Shown one piece after another: positions 10,712-19,226 of a DNA stretch of 64,000 nucleotides (its first letter is position 1; each line of letters opens with the position of its first letter). Source of the DNA: JAMZMI01 sp964353015. GTDB lineage: Bacteria; Bacteroidota; Bacteroidia; Cytophagales; Cyclobacteriaceae. Where the stretch lies: the NCBI GenBank assembly GCA_964353015.1, contig CAYGUA010000019.1, forward strand, positions 42,487 to 106,486, in the 5' to 3' direction. The position numbers and the translations under genes were made by a program. Under the pieces are notes generated by a model. The model had not been told where the DNA came from. It saw only the letters and a program-made list of their open reading frames with translations, and ran no database searches.

Positions 10712-12085
10712 TTGCTCCGATTCTTTAGAAAAAACGATCCTTACAAACTCGTATTTGTATTTCTTATTTTGATTGCCATCCGTGCATTCTGGGTAATTTT
10801 TGGATTGCCTTTGTCCACAGCGGAATTGAAGATGCTTTTGTTGGGAGAGCGACTGGGTAATGGTTTTGTCATGTACAGCGAAACTTATGACTATACCGGT
10901 CCGCTTGCAGCTATGGTCTATAAATGGTTGGATTTCATATTCGGTTCGTCACGTTGGGTGCACATGATTTTTTCTACTTTGCTCATCATATTTCAGGCGG
11001 GTATTCTCAACAGTATTTTATTAAAAAACAAATCATACGAGGAGAATAACTACATCCCGGCATTTTTGTATGCCATTCTCATGTCCTCAAACATGGATTT
11101 TTTCGCTTTGTCACCTCAGCTTATGAGCCTCACATTTGTGATTTTATCGCTCAATCAGATTTTCCGAAGGATCGACAATGTGGTCACGGATGAGTTGTTT
11201 TTGTTTGCCGGAATTTATACCGGGTTAGCCACTTTTTGCTACTTGCCTTCAGTGATTTATTTCGCCACATTCCTGCTTTCATTCATCATCTTCAGTTCGG
11301 CTGCCTTGCGCAGGTTGCTAATCTTCATTTTTGGATTTTGTGTGGTTTTTCTGCTTATAGGCGCCTATTATTTCTGGTACGATTCTCTGGAAGATCTTTG
11401 GAATCTCTTCATTCTCGGCGGATTTTTCAAGCCGAAAACCCATTTCGTTCAGTTCGATGAGTTGTTCCAAATTGCCTACGTGATTCTTGGTGTGCTGTTA
11501 GTGAGCCTGAGCGTTTTTGTCACTGCGCGGTTCACCAATTTCCAGCAAAACATGATGCGTGTGATGCTGCTATTTATTGTGGCAGGAGGATTGGCAGTGC
11601 TTATTTCTCCAGAATTAAGCCCGGCAGCTTTGCTATTTATTATGCCACCGATGGCCTTTTTTCTTACACATTATTTCCTCAAGCTGCAAAGGAAAATGTT
11701 GCGGCGCGTGATGCCTACTTTGATCATTTTCATGCTGCTCATTTATCCCTGGATTTTAAGGAACGATTTTAAGGAATTTATCATCCCTGATCGATCCAAT
11801 CTTATTCAAGACAAGAAGGTCATGCTACTGGGCAGTGATCTTAAGCTATATCTTGACAATGAAATGGCTTCTCCTTTTGTAGATCCATATTCGAGCAAGC
11901 AAAAACTATTGGGATTGGATTATTTTCAGCAAGCATCCGATTTGTATGACGTCATCCTCAAATCTGATCCTGATGTAATCATTGACGAATGGAATATGGT
12001 TCCTGCCATTTTCAACAGATTTCCGAAAATAGAAAATCGCTATAAAAAGGGCGTTTACGGTTATTACTGGAAAATCAACAGCTGA
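10712..12085 (+). CDS. Polytopic membrane protein, DUF6427-like
   Basis: A 457-residue integral membrane protein with about eleven hydrophobic segments (for example LVFVFLILIAIRAFWVIFGL at the N terminus and PTLIIFMLLIYPWIL near 340), followed by a soluble C-terminal part of about 90 residues. The layout resembles the GT-C-like membrane proteins annotated DUF6427 in Bacteroidota. An early acidic YDYTGPLAAMVYKWLD motif lies in the first external loop. The only good start is TTG at 10712; the next in-frame Met is too far in. It overlaps the convergent rpiB stop by 11 bp. Substrate and reaction are unknown; a role in glycan or envelope assembly is only a guess from fold class. Confidence 0.7.
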   Translation: MLRFFRKNDPYKLVFVFLILIAIRAFWVIFGLPLSTAELKMLLLGERLGNGFVMYSETYDYTGPLAAMVYKWLDFIFGSSRWVHMIFSTLLIIFQAGILNSILLKNKSYEENNYIPAFLYAILMSSNMDFFALSPQLMSLTFVILSLNQIFRRIDNVVTDELFLFAGIYTGLATFCYLPSVIYFATFLLSFIIFSSAALRRLLIFIFGFCVVFLLIGAYYFWYDSLEDLWNLFILGGFFKPKTHFVQFDELFQIAYVILGVLLVSLSVFVTARFTNFQQNMMRVMLLFIVAGGLAVLISPELSPAALLFIMPPMAFFLTHYFLKLQRKMLRRVMPTLIIFMLLIYPWILRNDFKEFIIPDRSNLIQDKKVMLLGSDLKLYLDNEMASPFVDPYSSKQKLLGLDYFQQASDLYDVILKSDPDVIIDEWNMVPAIFNRFPKIENRYKKGVYGYYWKINS

Positions 12086-12509
12086 TTTTGTCCACTCTGC
12101 GCTGATGTCTGCCTCCTTCAAAGTCAGTCGTCAGGAAAGTTTCCATCATGCTTTCTGCCAATTCATAAGCGATAAATCTGGCGGCAAAGCAGATCACATT
12201 TGAGTTGTTGTGTTCGCGAGTAACCTTCGCCAGATCACGGTCCCAGCAAAGTGCCGCCCGAATGCCCTGATGTTTGTTGGCAGTGATAGTCACTCCTTGT
12301 CCCGAGCCACAAATCAACACACCAAAATCGCATTCTCCATTTTCGATGGCAGTGCAAGCTGGATGTACAAAGTCAGGATAATCTGCAGAATCTGCCGAGA
12401 ATGGGCCAAAATCTTTGACTTCATAACCATTTGCAGTCAACCATGCTGCTAATTTTTCCTTATAATAAAACCCGGCATGATCGCCTCCGATTGCTATTCT
12501 TTTACTCAT
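12075..12509 (-). CDS. rpiB: Ribose-5-phosphate isomerase B
   Basis: Interconverts ribose 5-phosphate and ribulose 5-phosphate in the pentose phosphate pathway (RpiB/LacA/LacB family). The start MSKRIAIGGDHAGFYYKE carries the family GGDHAG motif. The catalytic Cys is C67 in ICGSGQG, and H100 in REHNNSN is at the position of the ring-opening His. The 144 residues are the usual length. Its start overlaps the end of tatC by 8 bp, which points to translational coupling in a glyA-tatC-rpiB operon. Its stop lies inside the end of the convergent membrane-protein gene (11 bp). Confidence 0.96.
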   Translation of the reverse strand: MSKRIAIGGDHAGFYYKEKLAAWLTANGYEVKDFGPFSADSADYPDFVHPACTAIENGECDFGVLICGSGQGVTITANKHQGIRAALCWDRDLAKVTREHNNSNVICFAARFIAYELAESMMETFLTTDFEGGRHQRRVDKISC

Positions 12510-13341
12510 CTTTCAATTTTAGTTGTGATGATTTTAATTCTTTTCTTGCGACTCTTTTTGCTATCCAAATGCCAACCTGATACAAACCAACCAAAGGCAA
12601 AGCGACTAAAACCTGACTGAATGGATCCGGAGGAGTCAGCATGGCACCCAAAATCAAGATCACTATAATCGCATGTCTGCGAAATCGAATCATCAGCTCT
12701 GCAGAGATCAATCCAGCTTTTGTCAGGAAATACGTCACAATTGGTAATTGAAATAAAACTCCACAGGCCACCACAAGCGTGACAACCGTCGTGACGTAGG
12801 AGACAATATCAAATTCATTCAGAATAGATGCATCGATCTGATAATTGGCCAAAAAATTAATGGACAAAGGTGTGACTATAAAGTAACCGAATAATACACC
12901 TGTGATGAAGAGAAAACTCACGTAAAAACTTGCTCCTCTTGCTGCATTACGCTCTTTTGGATACAATCCTGGCTTGATGAAGCGCCATATTTCCCAAAAA
13001 GCATAAGGAAAAGCAAGCACCAGACCAACCACGAATGACGCAGTAATGTGCATCGTAAACTGGCCGGTCATCTGTCTGCTTTGGATGATGAACGGAAGCT
13101 GTTCAATGCACAAAGCTGGCGAGCCAATCCAAAGGGACATTTGGCAAAGCATATCGTAAGTCCAGAAATCCGGTCTGGATGGGCCCAATATGATGGTGTG
13201 AAAAAGAAGATCTTTGGAAATAAAAGCAGCAATTGCGAACACTACGATCGCAATCAATGACCTGATTATATGCCACCTGAGTTGCTCCAGGTGGTCTAGA
13301 AAGGTCATGTCGCCTTCTTCCTCAATTTGGTCTAATGGCAT
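12502..13341 (-). CDS. tatC: Sec-independent translocase subunit TatC
   Basis: The polytopic core of the twin-arginine translocase; it recognises twin-arginine signal peptides and works with TatA/B. The family start MTFLDHLEQLRWHIIRS is at residue 12, with MPLDQIEEEGD before it, so translation may begin at either Met. Six membrane segments are visible, including ITASFVVGLVLAFPYAFWEI with the conserved F..P.. and W..I.PGL..E region (IWRFIKPGLYPKERN) and LTPPDPFSQ near the end. At 279 residues the length is normal, with a slightly extended first periplasmic loop (about 45-95) containing two Cys, as seen in Bacteroidota. It lies 8 bp after glyA and overlaps rpiB; no tatA is in the window. Confidence 0.95.
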   Translation of the reverse strand: MPLDQIEEEGDMTFLDHLEQLRWHIIRSLIAIVVFAIAAFISKDLLFHTIILGPSRPDFWTYDMLCQMSLWIGSPALCIEQLPFIIQSRQMTGQFTMHITASFVVGLVLAFPYAFWEIWRFIKPGLYPKERNAARGASFYVSFLFITGVLFGYFIVTPLSINFLANYQIDASILNEFDIVSYVTTVVTLVVACGVLFQLPIVTYFLTKAGLISAELMIRFRRHAIIVILILGAMLTPPDPFSQVLVALPLVGLYQVGIWIAKRVARKELKSSQLKLKDE

Positions 13342-13349
13342 AGTTTACT

Positions 13350-14621
13350 TTATTGGTACAAAGGAAACTCCTTCATCCAATTGTTAACTTCGGTTTTTAC
13401 TGCAGCTATTTTGGCCTCATCGGTGTGGTTGGTAATTACAGCGTCGATGAACTCAACAATTTTTTCCATATCCGCTTCCTTCATTCCTCTTGTAGTTACC
13501 GCTGAAGTACCCACTCTGATGCCCGACGTGATAAAAGGCGATTGCGTATCAAAAGGCACCATGTTTTTGTTCACGGTAATATCGGCAAGGATCAAAGCAT
13601 TTTCAGCGTCTTTTCCAGTTAATCCTTTGGATCTGAGATCGAGCAACATCAAGTGATTGTCTGTTCCTCCAGAGATCAGTTTATAACCTTTGTCCACAAA
13701 AGCCTGAGCCATTACCTTGGCATTTTTCTGAACCTGAAGTACGTAATTCATATAATCTTCAGACAATGCTTCACCGAAAGCGACTGCTTTAGCAGCAATC
13801 ACGTGCTCTAATGGGCCACCTTGCATACCAGGGAAAACACCTGAATCAAGGATCGAGCTCATTTTTCTAACAGTTCCTTTGGCTGTTGTGATACCAAATG
13901 GATTGTCTTCATCTTCACGTACCATGATCAAACCACCTCTTGGTCCTCGCAAAGTTTTGTGTGTAGTTGTAGTTACAATGTGGCAATGATCAAGCGGATC
14001 ATTTAACAATCCTCGGGCTATCAGTCCGGCAGGATGTGAAATATCTGCCAACAATACCGCACCAACTTCATCAGCGATAGCTCTGAATCTTTCATATTCC
14101 CAATCTCTGGAATATGCAGATGCACCACAAATGATCATTTTTGGCTTTACCTGAAGCGCTTTTGCTTCAACCTTGTCCATATCAATCAATCCTGATTCTT
14201 CCTCCACACCATAGAAGTTGGCGTCAAAATATTTACCTGAAAAATTTACTGGAGAACCGTGTGACAAATGGCCACCGTGAGAAAGATCAAAACCTAAAAT
14301 CGTATCGCCCGGATTCAAACAAGCAAGAAACACTGCAGCGTTGGCTTGCGCACCGGAATGTGGCTGTACATTGGCCCAATTGGCTCCAAACAATTCTTTA
14401 ACCCGCTCGATAGCCAGGGTTTCTACCTGATCTACTACCTCGCATCCGCCATAATATCTTTTACCAGGAAGTCCTTCAGCATATTTGTTGGTAAGCACAC
14501 TGCCTTGAGCCTCCATTACCTGAGGAGAAGTGAAATTCTCTGAGGCGATAAGCTCGATTCCTTCAATTTGTCTTTTTTTCTCTTGCTCGATTAGCTGAAA
14601 AACCTGATTGTCTCTAGTCAT
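13350..14621 (-). CDS. glyA: Serine hydroxymethyltransferase
   Basis: A PLP enzyme that converts serine and tetrahydrofolate to glycine and 5,10-methylene-tetrahydrofolate, the main one-carbon source. The 423 residues match bacterial GlyA end to end. Visible motifs are IELIASENFTS (residues 22-32), YAEGLPGKRYYGG (48-59), HSGAQAN and the PLP Schiff-base lysine K222 in TTTTHKTLRGPRGG. It starts at ATG 14621, about 50 nt behind a good Bacteroidota promoter on the minus strand. It is first in the glyA-tatC-rpiB operon and divergent from pheA. Confidence 0.98.
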   Translation of the reverse strand: MTRDNQVFQLIEQEKKRQIEGIELIASENFTSPQVMEAQGSVLTNKYAEGLPGKRYYGGCEVVDQVETLAIERVKELFGANWANVQPHSGAQANAAVFLACLNPGDTILGFDLSHGGHLSHGSPVNFSGKYFDANFYGVEEESGLIDMDKVEAKALQVKPKMIICGASAYSRDWEYERFRAIADEVGAVLLADISHPAGLIARGLLNDPLDHCHIVTTTTHKTLRGPRGGLIMVREDEDNPFGITTAKGTVRKMSSILDSGVFPGMQGGPLEHVIAAKAVAFGEALSEDYMNYVLQVQKNAKVMAQAFVDKGYKLISGGTDNHLMLLDLRSKGLTGKDAENALILADITVNKNMVPFDTQSPFITSGIRVGTSAVTTRGMKEADMEKIVEFIDAVITNHTDEAKIAAVKTEVNNWMKEFPLYQ

Positions 14622-14674
14622 TTTAATTTGTTTGACCCGTGCTTCTGTAAAACGGGAGGTGGTTTTAGATGCGG

Positions 14675-14705
14675 CAAAATTAGTTGGTTGGGTTCACTTT
14701 AACAA
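14675..14705 (-). promoter_or_regulatory. Bacteroidota-type promoter of glyA
   Basis: On the minus strand TAATTTTG (14675-14682) matches the -7 consensus TAnnTTTG exactly, and TTG (14703-14705) lies 20 bp upstream of it as the -33 element. The predicted transcript begins about 45 nt before the glyA ATG. On the other strand TATCTTTA (14747-14754), 15 bp after TTG (14729-14731), is a weaker candidate for pheA. Read from sequence only. Confidence 0.5.
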
Positions 14706-14772
14706 TCAGATTTTCCACAGTGATTCGATTGACCTAATTTTAAGGCTATCTTTAGATTTTTATTGAAAAGGA

Positions 14773-15834
14773 ATGCTTGAGGAATTAAGAAAAGAAATTG
14801 ATCAGCTCGACGACAAAATCATTGAACTTCTGAATAAACGAATGGAAGTGGTTTTGAAGGTTGGCTCGTTTAAAAGAGACAGTAAAGCGGCTATATACCG
14901 ACCAGAGCGCGAAAAAGCCATTGTAGATAGATTGGTTGAAAACAGTCAGGGCATTTTAAGCCGTGCAGCCATTGAAGCCATATTTTTTGAAATATTTGCA
15001 GTAAGTAGAAATTATGAACTGCCAGAAAGAATTGCTTATTTGGGGCCGGAAGGTAGTTTTACCCATCAAGCTGCGGAATCGCGCTATGGCGCGATGAGTG
15101 ATTATATTCCTCTGGATTCTATTTCTTCAGTTTTTGAAGCGGTAAAAACTTCAAGAGCAAGATTTGGAGTTATTCCGATTGAGAACAACCAGGAAGGGAC
15201 AGTTCAGGAAACCATTGATTTCCTTGCTAAGCATAAATTGACCATAGCAGCGGAGATTGTCTTGCCTATTCATTTTTCTTTTGCATCAAAAGAAGAAAAT
15301 CTGGAAAACATCAAAACCGTCTATTCCAGAGACATTGCTTTCCGCCAATGCAAAAACTTTTTGGAGGATTATTTTCATCATGATGTGAAGCTCGTGCCGG
15401 TGAGCTCTACGAGTCGCGCATGTAAAATAGCGCTGGAAGAAGACAATGCTGCTGCCATCTGTGCACCTATAGCTGCGCGCCAATATAAACTTCCAATTCT
15501 TTATAGCAACATTCAAGATTCGGCAGATAATCAAACCAGATTTCTGATCATCTGTCAGAATTTTGTAAATCAGGTGAGCGGTCAGGACAAAACTTCCATC
15601 ATCGCCAACTTACCAGATGAGCCGGGTGCTTTGGTGAGATTCCTTCAGCAATTTCAAAATGCAGGAATCAACCTTTGTAAAGTCGAAAGCAGACCGGCTA
15701 AGCAGGGTACTACATTCAAATATGTATTCTTCGTGGAATTTGAAGGTCATTTTCATGACCCTAATGTTCAAAACACAATCAAACCGTATTTGGATAACAT
15801 CATTTGGCTGGGTAGCTACGTGCAGATCTGCTAA
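14773..15834 (+). CDS. pheA: Bifunctional chorismate mutase / prephenate dehydratase
   Basis: Turns chorismate into prephenate and prephenate into phenylpyruvate, the committed steps to phenylalanine. Domain order is as in P-protein: an AroQ chorismate mutase (residues 1-85; LRKEIDQLDDKIIELLNKRM at the start), prephenate dehydratase (about 87-265; IAYLGPEGSFTHQAA, VIPIENNQEGTV and the catalytic DNQTRF motif) and an ACT regulatory domain (about 273-350; ANLPDEPGALVRFLQQF and KVESRP). The ESRP motif belongs to the phenylalanine-binding site, so feedback inhibition by phenylalanine is expected. The start ATG is preceded by AAAAGGA. radA follows after 20 bp. Confidence 0.96.
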   Translation: MLEELRKEIDQLDDKIIELLNKRMEVVLKVGSFKRDSKAAIYRPEREKAIVDRLVENSQGILSRAAIEAIFFEIFAVSRNYELPERIAYLGPEGSFTHQAAESRYGAMSDYIPLDSISSVFEAVKTSRARFGVIPIENNQEGTVQETIDFLAKHKLTIAAEIVLPIHFSFASKEENLENIKTVYSRDIAFRQCKNFLEDYFHHDVKLVPVSSTSRACKIALEEDNAAAICAPIAARQYKLPILYSNIQDSADNQTRFLIICQNFVNQVSGQDKTSIIANLPDEPGALVRFLQQFQNAGINLCKVESRPAKQGTTFKYVFFVEFEGHFHDPNVQNTIKPYLDNIIWLGSYVQIC

Positions 15835-15854
15835 GCATTTAAATCGAAATTAAA

Positions 15855-17222
15855 TTGGCCAAAACGCGCACTTCTTTTTATTGCCAAAACTGTGGAACCA
15901 ATTCACCAAAATGGGTAGGAAAATGCCCTTCGTGCGGTGAGTGGAACACATTTGTGGAAGAAATAACCCAAAAATCGAAAGCTGCGAATAAGGAAATTTG
16001 GCATGGTGATACGGAAAGATTGGCACCACAGAAGATTCAGGATGTCAGCTTCGATGCGCAGAGCAGAATCAATAGCGGATCTTTAGAACTTAACAGAACA
16101 TTAGGAGGAGGAATTGTACCTGGATCGCTCGTGTTGGTTGGTGGAGAACCGGGAATCGGTAAATCCACCTTGATGCTTCAGATGACCATTCGCCTACCGA
16201 AAATTAAAAGTCTCTACGTGTCTGGCGAGGAAAGTCTGCAGCAGATCAGAATGCGCGCTGAACGTATTGGCATCAAAACGGATAATTGTTATTTGCTGGC
16301 AGAGACTTCTCTTTCAGAAATATTGAATCAGGCGGTGCAGCTTCAGCCAGAGCTGATCATCATTGACTCAATTCAGACGCTATACATGGATGAGCTGGAT
16401 GCATCCGTTGGTTCGGTGACTCAGGTGAGGGAATGCACCGGAAAGCTGATGAAATATGCCAAGCAAACCAATGTGCCAGTGTTTTTGATTGGTCATGTGA
16501 ACAAAGATGGAGCAATCGCTGGCCCAAAAGTCCTGGAGCACATGGTGGACACGGTGCTACAGTTTGAGGGCGACAGACACATGTCCTACCGGATTTTGCG
16601 TACCTCCAAAAACAGGTTTGGTTCTACCTCCGAGTTGGGGATTTTTGAAATGCGCGAGACTGGGTTGAGAGAGGTGACCAACCCATCAGAAGTATTGATT
16701 TCGCCAAGAGAAGCATTTTTGAGTGGTGTGGGAATTGGTGCAACCATGGAAGGTAATCGACCACTTTTAATTGAAGTTCAATCACTGGTAAGTCCAGCTA
16801 CCTACGGAACACCTCAGCGAAGTACGACCGGTTTTGATGGTAAAAGGCTGAATATGCTTTTGGCTGTTTTGGAAAAAAGAATTGGCGTAAGATTGAGTCA
16901 GCAGGATGTGTTTCTCAACATTGCTGGCGGTGTGAAAGTCAATGATCCGGGTTTGGACTTGTCCATTTGCGCTGCATTGTTTTCATCTTTCGATGATGTT
17001 CCTATCCCTGAAAAAGTATGCTTCTCAGCAGAGGTTGGCTTAGGAGGTGAAATCCGGGCAGTCAACCGCATAGAATCAAGGATCAGCGAAGCTGCCAAAA
17101 TGGGCTTTCAGGAAATCTATATTTCAAAGCACAACACCAAAGGACTGAATCTTGATAAGCAAGGAATAAAAGTGAAAGCATTTACCAAGCTTTCGGATGC
17201 TTTTCAGGAATTATTTCGATAA
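15855..17222 (+). CDS. radA: DNA repair protein RadA (Sms)
   Basis: A RecA-related ATPase that promotes branch migration of recombination intermediates. All hallmarks are present: an N-terminal C4 zinc finger (C10, C13, C24, C27: CQNC and CPSC), Walker A GEPGIGKST (about 97-105), the RadA-specific KNRFG motif (about 250) and a C-terminal Lon-protease-like domain (LLAVLEKRIGVRLSQQDVFL to the end). The 455 residues are typical. Translation begins at TTG 15855, giving MAKTRTSFYCQNCG as in the family; there is no ATG alternative. It sits 20 bp after pheA and converges on the DUF3857 gene with 12 bp between stops. Confidence 0.97.
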   Translation: MAKTRTSFYCQNCGTNSPKWVGKCPSCGEWNTFVEEITQKSKAANKEIWHGDTERLAPQKIQDVSFDAQSRINSGSLELNRTLGGGIVPGSLVLVGGEPGIGKSTLMLQMTIRLPKIKSLYVSGEESLQQIRMRAERIGIKTDNCYLLAETSLSEILNQAVQLQPELIIIDSIQTLYMDELDASVGSVTQVRECTGKLMKYAKQTNVPVFLIGHVNKDGAIAGPKVLEHMVDTVLQFEGDRHMSYRILRTSKNRFGSTSELGIFEMRETGLREVTNPSEVLISPREAFLSGVGIGATMEGNRPLLIEVQSLVSPATYGTPQRSTTGFDGKRLNMLLAVLEKRIGVRLSQQDVFLNIAGGVKVNDPGLDLSICAALFSSFDDVPIPEKVCFSAEVGLGGEIRAVNRIESRISEAAKMGFQEIYISKHNTKGLNLDKQGIKVKAFTKLSDAFQELFR

Positions 17223-17234
17223 CAGACTTCAGGG

Positions 17235-19199
17235 CTAGATTTTTTCCAACACAATTTGTTCATTGAATTTCTTCACGATGATGTTGAAATAGCTTTTCAA
17301 TTTGGTGTAATCATCAGAGGTATAAACTGATTTTTTGAAATTAACAGATGCAACAAGTCCAACTTCATCTTCCTTGGCGGTGATATCATACTTTATTGTG
17401 ATCAGGGAATTGTCCAGTGTATAACTCTCAGGAATAGACACCACTTTGTAATTGGCGGGAATGATTAATTTGGACATATATTCCTCATTTCTTTTGTAGA
17501 TCAAATCAACAGGGTAATTTCTGGTGTCCGCTGTAAAAGGATTTTTGGATCTCGTACTTTTTAATAATGGACTGATCAAAATTTTATCATCTATGATCTC
17601 AAGCGGAAAATCAGCCGAATAGCTGATCATGTAAGGTCTTGAATTGGTTTCATAAAATCTCGTTTCTACACGCGACACATTCGAAAATCCCTGATCAAGC
17701 AAATGCTCTTCGATCAGCTGCTTATCGTCTTTGAATTGTGTTTTTTTGGAATAGGCATCAAATTCAGTTCTGGTTTCAAATACTTCGGCTTTTATCTGTT
17801 GATTTTCTAAATCTAACTCCAGTTTGAATGCGGTTTTGTCCAATGATTCTATGTCGGAATACAAATCCACCCAAATTGGCTCTTCTGCCACCATCAATGC
17901 TTTGTCGTTTATACATCTGATAGGAATGCGATTGAAATTAATATTTGGTTCGGTCGCATCAGCGAAAAAGCTGCCATTGTCTGTTTCTACGTATGCGATC
18001 ACATAATTGAAATATGAAGCAAATGGATAGTCTGGACGCACTTTTCCATGGTTTCGGGTACTAAGCAATACAGGGCGGGCGTTGATCCCAGCTTCTTGTA
18101 GCATCCCGATTAAGAATAAATTGATATCGCCAATGTTTCCAGTTTTGGTTTTGATTAGATTTTTTGGATTTTCACTTGCATGTTCGCCATAAAATTCATT
18201 CCAGTGAAAGTTCTGTTTTACATATTCAATGATAGTTTGAGCTTTCTTTTTGGAATCGAGTTCTGATATTTTCAGTTCTTCCTCAAGAATGCCGGTAGCT
18301 TCTTTCCCACTTTTTTTAATGTATTTACCAAATTGTTCATGCTTTTGATAGGATTCTACCAGCTCGGGCCAAGTTGACATCACATCCGTTTTAGCACCAT
18401 TTAGGGAATGGTACTTTGCCAACTGAAAATCTAATTTCATGATGTAATCATTTCGACTACTTATGTATGACTCATCCTTGAATGCAGGGATATCTTTGAG
18501 GATGTAAGTATGTATGTAATCATTGTAAGTAAGAGTTGATTTGTGTCGCGAAATACCTTGATCAACAACACTGGTTTGCTCATCAAATTTGGATATTCCT
18601 TGCAGCAGAAATACGTATTCATAAAATGGGATCATCCTGGCGATATATTCACTATATACTGTTGGAATTGATGATTGAAATTCCCAGTCGGGTAGGTTGA
18701 AGAAAAAGGGAGAGACTAAAGTGTATTTAATTTCTATGACCGAGCCAATCTTGACTTTTGGCATAGCAAAAACCTTCTTTTTCCAATATTGGTTGATGGT
18801 CTCGTCATAGACACTTTTCGGGTCAAGTGAAGTTTTTTCGATTTTTATCCCATCAATCAGGTTGTAGGTGAAGGCTTCAATGTCAATTACTTTTTCTGTT
18901 TTGCCATAGCCATCGGTATAATAGGCGATTGAAAAATCTGCGTAATCCAACCCTTCTTCACTCATTATTTTGATCCTTTTTGTTCTCGTGAAATGCAGTT
19001 CATACCATCCTTCCAAATCAGCAAATCTGGTTTCTCCTTTATCAAAAAGAATAACGGCCGATGCTTCAGGATCAAAATCAGGAACGTATTCGAATGAACC
19101 GAGTCCAATTCTTTCAAACTCTTTAGATATATTGGTTTGTGTCCACCCGGCGAAGTGGATTAAAAACAAGATCATGATGGAGAGGTGCACTTGTTTCAT
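17235..19199 (-). CDS. DUF3857/transglutaminase-like exported protein, catalytic residues lost (paralogue 1)
   Basis: Exported protein of 654 residues with a signal peptide (MKQVHLSIMILFLIHFAGWTQ cut down to about residue 21), an N-terminal DUF3857 beta domain (about 60-230), a transglutaminase-like middle (about 290-430) and a C-terminal beta domain. In active relatives the nucleophile sits in GDCK; here the same place reads GNIGDINLFLIGML, so Cys is Ile. The usual FNHVI His is Tyr in FNYVIAYV. Both key residues are therefore missing and I infer no hydrolase or transferase activity. It is closely similar along its full length to the next gene upstream (19227-21206), separated by 27 bp, and is the last gene of the run starting at 27161. 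The role is unknown; a binding or scaffolding function in the periplasm is possible. Confidence 0.8.
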   Translation of the reverse strand: MKQVHLSIMILFLIHFAGWTQTNISKEFERIGLGSFEYVPDFDPEASAVILFDKGETRFADLEGWYELHFTRTKRIKIMSEEGLDYADFSIAYYTDGYGKTEKVIDIEAFTYNLIDGIKIEKTSLDPKSVYDETINQYWKKKVFAMPKVKIGSVIEIKYTLVSPFFFNLPDWEFQSSIPTVYSEYIARMIPFYEYVFLLQGISKFDEQTSVVDQGISRHKSTLTYNDYIHTYILKDIPAFKDESYISSRNDYIMKLDFQLAKYHSLNGAKTDVMSTWPELVESYQKHEQFGKYIKKSGKEATGILEEELKISELDSKKKAQTIIEYVKQNFHWNEFYGEHASENPKNLIKTKTGNIGDINLFLIGMLQEAGINARPVLLSTRNHGKVRPDYPFASYFNYVIAYVETDNGSFFADATEPNINFNRIPIRCINDKALMVAEEPIWVDLYSDIESLDKTAFKLELDLENQQIKAEVFETRTEFDAYSKKTQFKDDKQLIEEHLLDQGFSNVSRVETRFYETNSRPYMISYSADFPLEIIDDKILISPLLKSTRSKNPFTADTRNYPVDLIYKRNEEYMSKLIIPANYKVVSIPESYTLDNSLITIKYDITAKEDEVGLVASVNFKKSVYTSDDYTKLKSYFNIIVKKFNEQIVLEKI

Positions 19200-19226
19200 G
19201 CTTGGATTGAGATTAAGGTTAGTGAT